The position numbers and the translations under genes are program-made. 20,326 bases of DNA, taken from the IMG/VR virus record IMGVR_UViG_3300008219_000145, positions 1-20,326 of that record. One strand, 5' to 3'. Of this stretch, positions 1 through 6,386 are shown piece by piece. Every line of letters begins with the position of its first letter. Within the stretch, counting starts at the first letter, position 1. The DNA is from a virus. Under the pieces are notes generated by a model. The model worked only from the letters and a program-made list of their open reading frames with translations. It did no database searches and was not told where the DNA came from.

Positions 1-147
1 GGAGAGCAGTTTTACGAGATTGTCAAGCTAAGAGAACCGAAAGAGATATATGGTCAAATTGATCACAAAATGGAAGTCTCGGCTGAGTGTGTGAGGGCCA
101 GAAAGGGAACGTTCACTGTCGAGACCCACAGAAGGAATGAAATCTAA
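1..147 (+). CDS. 3' end of an unrecognised phage gene
   Basis: The reading frame is open from the first base to a TAA at 145-147 and gives the last 48 residues of a protein, beginning GEQFYEIVKL and ending VETHRRNEI. The piece is charged and soluble with no membrane segment or motif I recognise. Its stop codon overlaps the next start codon in a TAATG arrangement, so the two are probably translationally coupled. Because the next gene looks like a T4 gp15 tail terminator, a neck or tail-completion protein such as gp14 is a reasonable guess from T4 gene order, but the residues seen do not prove this. Confidence 0.7.
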   Translation, partial: GEQFYEIVKLREPKEIYGQIDHKMEVSAECVRARKGTFTVETHRRNEI

Positions 148-989
148 TGCCAAATTACGATATCGATAATGACATTAATAAGAAGGAGATCTTGCTAGAA
201 CCCTCCACCCTAGAAACCATTGATTTTGCGATGTACGAATGGGTAGATGAGGTGCTGGACATCCATACGGAGAACAATGAAGGGTGGCGCAAGGTCCCCG
301 TTAAATTCGTTTCTCCAGAGAGGGCGTTTTTATCGAAGCATGATCAAAACATCCGGGACGACGAGGGTACCCTGATATTTCCGCTAATTTCAATCGAAAG
401 GAAATCGGTTATAAAGGATCTGTCTGAAAGGGCAGGCTATGGAGCCTATCTATTCCCACCGTCAATAAATAGCCCGTATGACGCCAAGAGGGGATCTATT
501 ACGATAGCACGCCAGGTACAACACGAAAAGACCGCAGATCGCGCAAATGCGGCCTCTCTGCAAATAACGTCGGGCACACAACCGTATCACCCGGTAGGAA
601 ATCAAAAGGTCGTCTACGAGACAGTAACGGTACCGTTTCCAGTTCACCTAACCATAATGTACGCAGTTAACATAAGAACAGAGTACGCGCAACAGATGAA
701 TGATGCGATCAGCGTATTTGCAACCAAGACAGGCGCACTAGACTCATTCCTCTTGCACAAGGATGGCCACACCTATGAATCCTTTATTCAAGGTGATTAT
801 TCTTTCGTAAATAACATAGATATGATGCAATTGGATGATAGAAAGTATGAGACCCAGGTAATGATCAAGGTAGTGGGATATATAATCGGCGCGGATCGAA
901 ATCAAGAAACACCGAAAATTATTGTCAGGGAAGGCCGCCCAGATATACGATTCGTGCAAGAAACTGTACTTAAAGGTGAAATACCATAA
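147..989 (+). CDS. Tail terminator / sheath stabiliser, T4 gp15-like
   Basis: This 280-aa protein has the layout of T4 gp15 (272 aa), the hexameric protein that caps the tail tube and sheath and joins the tail to the neck. Visible matches in order are a segment around residues 47-62 (WRKVPVKFVSPERAF, comparable to gp15 IRVPITYASKEHF), a P-I/L block at 77-84, a proline-rich strand pair at 160-192 (PFPVHLTIMYAVNIRTEY then QMNDAISVF, comparable to gp15 PIKMIYELSIFTRYEDD), and a final YETQVMIKVVGYIIG strand. The order and spacing agree but identity is low. It starts at an ATG overlapping the preceding stop and lies directly upstream of the sheath gene. A related tail-completion protein of the gp3 type is the main alternative. 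Confidence 0.72.
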   Translation: MPNYDIDNDINKKEILLEPSTLETIDFAMYEWVDEVLDIHTENNEGWRKVPVKFVSPERAFLSKHDQNIRDDEGTLIFPLISIERKSVIKDLSERAGYGAYLFPPSINSPYDAKRGSITIARQVQHEKTADRANAASLQITSGTQPYHPVGNQKVVYETVTVPFPVHLTIMYAVNIRTEYAQQMNDAISVFATKTGALDSFLLHKDGHTYESFIQGDYSFVNNIDMMQLDDRKYETQVMIKVVGYIIGADRNQETPKIIVREGRPDIRFVQETVLKGEIP

Positions 990-1013
990 TAAATGCATTT
1001 TGCTGCGCCCTTA

Positions 1014-1026
1014 TACTAATTATAAA
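1014..1026 (+). promoter_or_regulatory. TACTAATTA motif upstream of the sheath gene (candidate promoter)
   Basis: The 70-base gap 990-1059 contains TACTAATTATAAA, starting 46 bases before the sheath ATG. The same nine bases TACTAATTA recur in the other two sizeable gaps (4285 and 6028). The element is AT-rich like a -10 region; a TATAAATG close to the T4 late promoter (TATAAATA) lies just downstream at 1030-1037 but is not shared by the other gaps. A ribosome binding site GGGAG at 1046-1050 precedes the start codon. Promoter function is inferred from position and recurrence only. Confidence 0.4.
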
Positions 1027-1059
1027 GAATATAAATGCTGAAAATGGGAGACCTTTGTA

Positions 1060-4000
1060 ATGGCAGAAAAAAGCTTTAAATTTATTTCACCTGGGGTGTT
1101 TGTTAATGAGATTGATCAGTCCCAATTACCTGCGGAAAATCTCGCCCTGGGGCCGATTGTTATTGGCCGCTCCCTAAGAGGACCAGCGATGGTCCCTGTG
1201 ACTGTTCGCTCCTTTGACGAATTCGTTCAAAAGTTTGGTGAGCCTGTCGCTGGCATTAGTACTGATGATGTATGGCGCGATGGTAACTTAATGGGTCCAA
1301 CTTACGGCTCATATGCTATGCAAGCATGGCTTAAAAATGGTGAAACTGCCACATATGTCCGTCTTTTAGGCACTGAACACACTGAGCGCGCCACTGCTGG
1401 CCGTGCTGGCTGGCATGCAAATGCGCTGAGCGTTAATGCCACGTCTTCTGCTGTTGGTGGCGCATATGGCCTCTTTGTATGGCCGTCCTCAAGTTGCAGA
1501 ACCACCACGGGCGTCCCCGCAGCGGGTGATGGCCACCTGCCGATAACTGGCACCTTGGCTGCCGTTTGGTATCTTCCTGCGGGCGGCAAAGTTGTTCTCT
1601 CGGGCACGCTGAGAACCTTTGGACCCGGCGCGAATTCCACCTTCGCTAATGCTGCTGCCGGTAAGACATCTGTAACTGGAACAAACGCACTGTTCACATC
1701 CGAAGGTGGCTCTGGTCTCGGTAATGAATTTCGAGTGGAAATTTACGACGATTCGGGAGCCCTTAGCAAGGGGACGAGATTTAACTTTAATAAGACTTCT
1801 GATTTGTTTATTAGAAAGGTGTTTAATACAAATCCTGCGAAGACTAATACTGATTTGTATTCTGCGGATACCACTGAAACATACTGGTTAGGAGAATCAT
1901 ATGAAGAATGGCTTAGAGAGGATGAGTGGGTAATACCCTCCCTTAGAAGCTCTACGACTTGGCATGGCGCGATTTTTGGAATGGGCAATACGAACGTCAA
2001 TCACGCAGAGAATAGAAAGGCGTTCCAAAGAGCAGCCACCGGCTGGTTTATTGCTCAGGACATGAGCGATAATAATACTGCGTATCGGGCAGCGAACATG
2101 CCCAGGTTGTTCCGCTTGCATGGCAGAAACGGAGGCGAGTACGATCAGGCACGGTATAAGGTGTCAATTAGTGATATTAGCTATTCATCGAACCCCGATG
2201 CAGACCCCTATGGCTCGTTCACCGTAAGAGTGAGACGCATGCAAGACTCAGACGTAAACATTCAAGACGTTGAGGTATTCACTAATTGTAATTTGAATCC
2301 AAATTCCGATAACTATATTGCCAAGAGAATTGGTGATAGATATGCTGATTGGGATGAGGCGTCAAGAAGAAATATTGAGTATGGGCAGTTTGTAAACCAA
2401 TCTGATTATATTCGTGTTGAAATGAACGAGTCTCTTGAAGACAATGGCGAGCCGGAGTGGCTACCATTTGGTGCCTTCGGTCCTCAAAGATATCTAAAAT
2501 GGGGCCTCATTGGAGATGGGCATGGGTATAACCTAGGCGAAGCCGCAGGGGCCGCAGGGGCCTCTAATTTTAAGAGTGTAACAAATACGACAGTTGGCAC
2601 AAGCGAAACTGCTATTTCTGTCGCAACCACCCCTGGAGGCGTCGCTGGCGGTCGTGGAGGCGGATGGCTCTCGTCCACGGATGTCACATACGTTGTAGAC
2701 TCACAATCTGATAGTACTCTTGCAGTCGGGACTGTTCCTGTGCAAGGTTTCAATGACATTGCGGCCTTCTTGGGAGAAACCGCTCAGCCCCTTACGGGCG
2801 GGTGCCTCTTCACTGGCACGGTTGTATACCCAAGATTGCAATTAAGAAAGAGTACGCTGGACGTCAGCGGGGCGCTGGCCAATTCGACCGACGCCTATTT
2901 CGGTGTATATACCGATGATGAAAACGGACTATTCGATAAATCTGTTAAAGACTTGCTTCGTGCATTCCCTGACACACTGGATTCCACTACGACAAATACA
3001 CAGACTGAGAATTCTTTTATATTCTCACTTGATGATATTGGCCCGTACAGTGGCTCTGCGGAGGGGACGGCCCCGCATGTTGCCGGCTATACAGGTGAGC
3101 ATGCTAGGTACCAGGAGTTCCTGCGCGTCGAGGGAAGATCATTTACTGCTGGTGCTGTAAATGCTGGCATTGTCACCAATGGGGCGGGGGCAAAGGTCCT
3201 CTCTCCAACGAGTGGCTCATCTTATAAAAACGTATTGGATGCTGGCTATGATCAATTCACCACTGTTATGTTTGGTGGTTATGATGGCTTCGACATTACA
3301 GAAAAAGAGCCGATCTTAAGAACGCTGAATGGCGGGACTGTTTTTGGTGAATTAAATAGTGCAAATTACTACACTGTTAGAAGAGCCGTTGACGCAATTC
3401 GTAAGCCGGAAGATGCCGAGTTCAATTTGGCTTCTGTTCCGGGTCTTAAGAATCCGAGTCTTACACAATATCTCATTGAGATGTGCGAAGAGAGAGGCGA
3501 TGCGCTTGCCGTCATTGACCTTGAGAATGATTATATTCCCAAGGCAGAGTCTGCACTCGCTGAGGCGGTTCGTAAGCCGGTTGTATCAACCGCTATTACG
3601 ACTCTTCGAAATAGGTTTATTAATAACAGCTATGGTGCAACGTATTTCCCGTGGGTGCAGATTAGAGACACGATCAGCAATGCCCTGGTTTGGGTACCAC
3701 CGTCTGTTGTTGCTCTTGGAGCCATGTCCTTTACGGATCTCGTCGAGGCACCCTGGTTTGCGCCTGCTGGCTTTAACCGTGGTGGGCTAACTGCCGGTAA
3801 CGCTGGTGTGACTGTTGTAAACATTTCGCACAAGCTATCGGCCAAGGAAAGAGACGACCTGTATGCTGACAATATTAATCCGATTGCATCATTCCCGTCT
3901 GAAGGCATTGTGATCTTCGGTCAAAAGACGATGCAAACAAAGGCATCGGCCCTTGATAGAATTAATGTAAGAAGAATGCTTGTCTTCGCCAAGAAGGCCA

Positions 4001-4272
4001 TTTCCCAAGTCGCAGCGCAGCTTCTGTTTGAGCCTAATGTGCCTGCAACGTGGTCAAGATTCACCAATAACGTAACTCCGATTCTAAACGATATGAGATC
4101 TAGATTCGGCATTGATGATTACAAGCTGGTGTTGGACGAAACCACGACGACGCCGGATTTGATTGACCAGAATACAATTTATGCGAAGCTATTCCTTAAG
4201 CCCACCAAGGCGGTTGAATTCTTCCTGATTGACTTCATTATAACGAATTCAGGGGCATCATTTAGCGATTAA
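1060..4272 (+). CDS. Contractile tail sheath protein, T4 gp18-like, oversized
   Basis: Main protein of the contractile sheath that surrounds the tail tube and shortens to drive it into the host. The N-terminus (residues 5-60, SPGVFVNEIDQSQ) is the classic sheath start, and the last ~335 residues carry the conserved core: GGYDGFD near residue 738, WVPPSVVALG near 877, APWFAPAGFNRGG near 898, a helix-rich block with NVRRMLVFAKKAI, and a closing strand ending FLKPTKAVEFFLIDFII, the interlocking C-terminal arm. At 1070 aa it is far longer than T4 gp18 (659 aa). The extra length lies between about residues 100 and 720, a region rich in Gly, Ala, Ser and Thr with glycine stretches near 530, probably added surface domains. 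The start has GGGAG nine bases upstream. The tube gene follows, as in T4. Confidence 0.95.
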   Translation: MAEKSFKFISPGVFVNEIDQSQLPAENLALGPIVIGRSLRGPAMVPVTVRSFDEFVQKFGEPVAGISTDDVWRDGNLMGPTYGSYAMQAWLKNGETATYVRLLGTEHTERATAGRAGWHANALSVNATSSAVGGAYGLFVWPSSSCRTTTGVPAAGDGHLPITGTLAAVWYLPAGGKVVLSGTLRTFGPGANSTFANAAAGKTSVTGTNALFTSEGGSGLGNEFRVEIYDDSGALSKGTRFNFNKTSDLFIRKVFNTNPAKTNTDLYSADTTETYWLGESYEEWLREDEWVIPSLRSSTTWHGAIFGMGNTNVNHAENRKAFQRAATGWFIAQDMSDNNTAYRAANMPRLFRLHGRNGGEYDQARYKVSISDISYSSNPDADPYGSFTVRVRRMQDSDVNIQDVEVFTNCNLNPNSDNYIAKRIGDRYADWDEASRRNIEYGQFVNQSDYIRVEMNESLEDNGEPEWLPFGAFGPQRYLKWGLIGDGHGYNLGEAAGAAGASNFKSVTNTTVGTSETAISVATTPGGVAGGRGGGWLSSTDVTYVVDSQSDSTLAVGTVPVQGFNDIAAFLGETAQPLTGGCLFTGTVVYPRLQLRKSTLDVSGALANSTDAYFGVYTDDENGLFDKSVKDLLRAFPDTLDSTTTNTQTENSFIFSLDDIGPYSGSAEGTAPHVAGYTGEHARYQEFLRVEGRSFTAGAVNAGIVTNGAGAKVLSPTSGSSYKNVLDAGYDQFTTVMFGGYDGFDITEKEPILRTLNGGTVFGELNSANYYTVRRAVDAIRKPEDAEFNLASVPGLKNPSLTQYLIEMCEERGDALAVIDLENDYIPKAESALAEAVRKPVVSTAITTLRNRFINNSYGATYFPWVQIRDTISNALVWVPPSVVALGAMSFTDLVEAPWFAPAGFNRGGLTAGNAGVTVVNISHKLSAKERDDLYADNINPIASFPSEGIVIFGQKTMQTKASALDRINVRRMLVFAKKAISQVAAQLLFEPNVPATWSRFTNNVTPILNDMRSRFGIDDYKLVLDETTTTPDLIDQNTIYAKLFLKPTKAVEFFLIDFIITNSGASFSD
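2542..2559 (+). repeat. Tandem 9-base repeat inside the sheath gene
   Basis: GCCGCAGGG occurs twice in direct succession and is followed by GGCC; in frame it encodes an Ala-Ala-Gly-Ala-Ala-Gly-Ala run. It sits in the variable middle part of the sheath and probably forms a flexible linker in a surface domain. It may mark local slippage growth of this region. Confidence 0.5.
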
Positions 4273-4284
4273 AAATATAGCTAC

Positions 4285-4297
4285 TACTAATTAAAAG
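4285..4297 (+). promoter_or_regulatory. TACTAATTA motif upstream of the tail tube gene (candidate promoter)
   Basis: The 54-base gap after the sheath stop holds TACTAATTAAAAG starting 42 bases before the tube ATG. It is the second of three copies of the same motif. An AGGAG at 4313-4317 is the tube ribosome binding site; another AGGAG at 4296-4300 directly follows the motif and is too far from the ATG to serve it. A separate promoter here would let the very abundant tube protein be made at its own level. Confidence 0.4.
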
Positions 4298-4326
4298 GAG
4301 TATGCATAGCATAGGAGAATTTAAGG

Positions 4327-4866
4327 ATGGCATCAACGTTTTGGACAAGCCCTGATTTACAACCGAAAAGAAAGTATAGATTCTTGATTGAGTTTGGACT
4401 TCTAACTGGTAAAGTATTAGATAGTTACTTCTGTAGATCAGTAACGAAGCCCTCCTACTCCATTGGCATCCAAGAACACGCTCTTCTTGATTACAATTTC
4501 CGGTTCCCGGGACGAGTTTCCTGGGATCCGATTAGTGCCACCTTCGTTGACACCGTTCAAGAGAACGCTGCAAATAGATTGTATGAGCTTCTGCTCTCAT
4601 TCGGATACGTTGATCCATCTGAGACGACTGATAAGCTATCAAAAACTATTTCAAAGAAAGCGGTATCCGAGAATATTGGTAGTGTTATTACTCTTAAAGA
4701 ACTACATGCGAATGGAACTACTGTTGGTACGTGGGTTCTAAATAATCCTATTATTTCAAGAGCGACCTTCGGTGACCTTAGCTATGCGGACGATACGCTG
4801 GTTGATTGCACGGTCGATATCACGTATGACTGGGCGAGATACGAGAGAAGCGTCCTAGGCGTTTAA
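4327..4866 (+). CDS. Tail tube protein, T4 gp19-like
   Basis: Protein of the inner tail tube, stacked as hexamer rings through which DNA passes. At 179 aa it is close to T4 gp19 (163 aa). It shows the family layout: an N-terminal segment (RKYRFLIEFGLL) forming the first strand, a C/K-P segment near residues 38-44 (CRSVTKPSY), a DYNFRFPGRVSWDPISATFVD strand pair, and a final D-C-T-V-D-I-T-Y-D-W-ARYE strand like the gp19 end (VTLALDYWE). It directly follows the sheath gene, the standard order in T4-like phages. AGGAG nine bases upstream supports the ATG start. Confidence 0.85.
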   Translation: MASTFWTSPDLQPKRKYRFLIEFGLLTGKVLDSYFCRSVTKPSYSIGIQEHALLDYNFRFPGRVSWDPISATFVDTVQENAANRLYELLLSFGYVDPSETTDKLSKTISKKAVSENIGSVITLKELHANGTTVGTWVLNNPIISRATFGDLSYADDTLVDCTVDITYDWARYERSVLGV

Positions 4867-4885
4867 TAACAAGTAGAGGATTTTA

Positions 4886-5746
4886 ATGAGTGTAGATAGG
4901 AATTCTGGACGAATCGGTGTCCATGGTTCTTCTAGCGATTCTCCTGTTGTTGAGGCAATGGAGAATTTGCTTAATTTCCCAAAACCGACTGAATATGTTG
5001 ATTTGCCGTCGGCGGGAAGCTTTTATCCAGAGGGGCATCCTCTAGAGGGTGCTAATACGGTTGAAATAAACTTTATGACTGGAAAAGAAGAAGATATGTT
5101 GACCAATGTCGAATATATCAGAAGAGGCGTCGCGATTGACAAAGTGTTGCAAAGCCTTGTCCCGTCGGAGATTAATGTTAATCAATTGTTATCTGCCGAC
5201 AAGAGCGCACTTGTGATTGCGGCTCGTGCAACGGCATATACGAATGAATATAAAACGCAAGTAACATGTCCTAGTTGTGGCGATGCGACAACATTTGCAT
5301 TTGACCTGGAAAAGACCAATGTATACCAGGGATATACGGAAGACGACCCTACGGAACTAAATGTGGCAAGACTAGAGGGGTCTCAATTTTCGATTACGCT
5401 GCCTCTAACGGAAGTAGTAGTTAAAGTAAAGCTTTTAACCGGGGAAGATGAAAAGAGGATGTTCGATATCGTTACGTCCGATAAGAAGAAGAATAAAAGC
5501 CTTAATTCCGTATCGTCAGACACGCTAAAACAGATTGTTGTCAGCGTTAACGATATAGATGATACAGAGACCATAAAGTTCTTCCTAGAGAGCGCCCCAG
5601 CGGCCGATTTGGCCTTCCTCAGGGAAAAGTATAAGATGCTGAACCCAAGCATTGATCTGAAACAGGATTACGCTTGTGGGGCTTGTGGATACGAGGAAGA
5701 GGTGGAGCCTCCTATCGGTATCGATTTTTTATACCCAAGGAGCTAA
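4886..5746 (+). CDS. Baseplate/tail assembly protein, T4 gp26-like (T4_baseplate family), zero-frame product
   Basis: This 286-aa protein carries the signature of the T4 gp26 family: DLPSAGSFYPEG at residues 39-50 followed by VEINFMTGKEEDML, typical of these proteins (LPS-G-YP then a methionine-threonine-acidic block). Two CxxC pairs, C128/C131 and C264/C267, probably bind one zinc ion as a split ribbon. gp26 is needed for baseplate hub assembly in T4. Its place here, between tube and tape measure, is where other tailed phages keep the tail assembly chaperones, so a chaperone role for the tape measure is plausible (inference). Start ATG has AGAGGA five bases upstream. The last codons contain a T TTT TTA slippery site that would shift ribosomes into the overlapping -1 frame (see next entries). 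Confidence 0.85.
   Translation: MSVDRNSGRIGVHGSSSDSPVVEAMENLLNFPKPTEYVDLPSAGSFYPEGHPLEGANTVEINFMTGKEEDMLTNVEYIRRGVAIDKVLQSLVPSEINVNQLLSADKSALVIAARATAYTNEYKTQVTCPSCGDATTFAFDLEKTNVYQGYTEDDPTELNVARLEGSQFSITLPLTEVVVKVKLLTGEDEKRMFDIVTSDKKKNKSLNSVSSDTLKQIVVSVNDIDDTETIKFFLESAPAADLAFLREKYKMLNPSIDLKQDYACGACGYEEEVEPPIGIDFLYPRS
5725..5731 (+). other. Candidate programmed -1 ribosomal frameshift site, T TTT TTA
   Basis: The heptamer TTTTTTA is placed exactly in the X XXY YYZ register of the gp26-like frame (GAT TTT TTA, residues 280-282), the form that permits both tRNAs to slip back one base. A -1 slip moves translation from the zero frame, which stops at 5744-5746, into the frame that stays open until 6004. 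That second frame codes for a protein-like sequence but has no convincing start codon of its own. The rule and its use between tail tube and tape measure genes are well known from lambda-type phages (G and G-T); use in this gp26-like gene is inferred. Confidence 0.7.
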
Positions 5747-6006
5747 TTGAGTGGCTCAACGAGATTGTCAAGATTAGCCTTAGGAGCGACTTATTCTTCC
5801 CGGAGGAATACGCTCTTGAGTATGGCGTTGACATGCACACTCAGATAGACCAGATGAAATATTATGGTGGGTGGAGCTTTATCGAGGCGTATTCTCTGCC
5901 TGTTGGACTAAGAAACTGGTACTACAAGCAGCTTGTTGAGCGCAAGAAAGATGAGCAAAAAGAGTACGAGAAGGCATCTGGATCCGAAAAAGTAACACTT
6001 GAATAG
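5731..6006 (+). CDS. -1 frame extension of the gp26-like protein (tail assembly chaperone-like C-terminal part)
   Basis: Read from 5731 after a -1 slip, this gives 91 residues beginning IPKELIEWLNEIVK and containing DLFFPEEYALEYGVDM, YGGWSFIEAYSLPVGLRNWYYKQLVERKK and a charged tail. The fusion product would be 373 aa (282 from the gp26-like frame plus 91). The residues look like true coding sequence: amphipathic, with an aromatic-rich core and a basic/acidic helical end, and the pattern of an aromatic block, then L-P-V-x-L-R-x-W, is familiar from small genes that follow gp26-like genes. No ATG occurs before 5833, and TTG codons at 5674 and 5683 lie inside the upstream gene without a good ribosome binding site. 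An AAGGAG at 5737-5742 has no correctly spaced in-frame start. Independent translation from a rare ATT at 5746 cannot be excluded. Confidence 0.7.
   Translation: MPKELIEWLNEIVKISLRSDLFFPEEYALEYGVDMHTQIDQMKYYGGWSFIEAYSLPVGLRNWYYKQLVERKKDEQKEYEKASGSEKVTLE
5737..5781 (+). other. Possible frameshift-stimulating RNA structure
   Basis: Five bases after the slippery site, AAG 5737-5739 and GCTAAT 5742-5747 can pair with ATTAGC 5773-5778 and CTT 5779-5781, leaving a two-base bulge. Inside the enclosed loop TGAG 5748-5751 pairs with CTCA 5755-5758. The spacing is typical for stimulators of -1 frameshifting. This was folded by eye without energies, so it is only a candidate. Confidence 0.35.
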
Positions 6007-6017
6007 CTAGAGCTATT
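6002..6017 (+). terminator. Weak hairpin at the gene end (possible terminator)
   Basis: AATAGC 6002-6007 and GCTATT 6012-6017 can form a 6-bp stem with a 4-base loop, followed by TT and then a G and more T-rich sequence. It overlaps the stop codon and lies just before the third TACTAATTA motif. The stem is short and AT-rich and the T-run is poor, so termination, if any, is weak. Confidence 0.2.
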
Positions 6018-6027
6018 TTGTGTTTCT

Positions 6028-6043
6028 TACTAATTATTTATAG
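6028..6043 (+). promoter_or_regulatory. TACTAATTA motif upstream of the 103-aa gene and tape measure (candidate promoter)
   Basis: The 57-base gap 6007-6063 holds TACTAATTATTTATAG, 36 bases before the TTG start. It is the third copy of the motif and the last intergenic gap of useful size in the window, so it may drive the long run of genes that follows. Confidence 0.4.
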
Positions 6044-6063
6044 ACCGGTGTAAGGAGCACACT

Positions 6064-6375
6064 TTGGACATAGCGACTCATAAAATCTATCTAGGGGTCA
6101 ACAGAACGGGTCGGCTCGATGAGTCCTGGCTTGCTATGTTTGGCGGATGGCTTGAATGGGTCCTAAAAGGTGCAGGTGTCGGCAAGTTTGATGTTACTGG
6201 TACGAGGGCCGAAGTTGACTCATTTCTAGGTGCCCTAGGGGGTGAAAGAAGGTATCTAGACGCAGCAGCAAAGTTTGGACTTAACGACCCTCGTACCTTT
6301 CAAAATAAATTAAACCTCATGGATGCGATAAAGAAATTTGAAGGCGAGACAGGCATCAGATGGCCTATTAAGTGA
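6064..6375 (+). CDS. Small unrecognised protein between tail chaperone and tape measure, TTG start
   Basis: A 103-aa protein without a motif I recognise. It is compact, rich in Gly and aromatic residues, with a W-rich segment near residues 21-34 (SWLAMFGGWLEWVLKGAGVG) that could form a hydrophobic hairpin or short membrane-active helix, and a charged C-terminal half ending IRWPIK. The start is well supported as TTG: AAGGAG at 6052-6057 is six bases upstream and no in-frame ATG follows until residue 25. The stop overlaps the ribosome binding site of the tape measure gene, so the two are coupled. Position suggests a tail assembly or minor tail role; function unknown. Confidence 0.8.
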   Translation: MDIATHKIYLGVNRTGRLDESWLAMFGGWLEWVLKGAGVGKFDVTGTRAEVDSFLGALGGERRYLDAAAKFGLNDPRTFQNKLNLMDAIKKFEGETGIRWPIK

Positions 6376-6386
6376 GGAGCATTTGA

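Noticed and set aside
1030-1037. TATAAATG as a T4-type late promoter
   Set aside because: It matches TATAAATA at seven of eight bases but has no counterpart in the other two intergenic gaps, whereas TACTAATTA recurs in all three.
1302-1697. 131-aa open frame on the - strand inside the sheath gene
   Set aside because: Antisense shadow of a GC-richer stretch; no start signal and no protein-like pattern, and the + strand frame is clearly the sheath.
5674-6006. Independent gene from TTG at 5674
   Set aside because: The start sits inside the zinc-finger codons of the gp26-like gene, without a good ribosome binding site, and the first 19 residues (Gly/Arg/Tyr-rich) look like off-frame sequence. 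A -1 shift at 5725-5731 explains the frame better.
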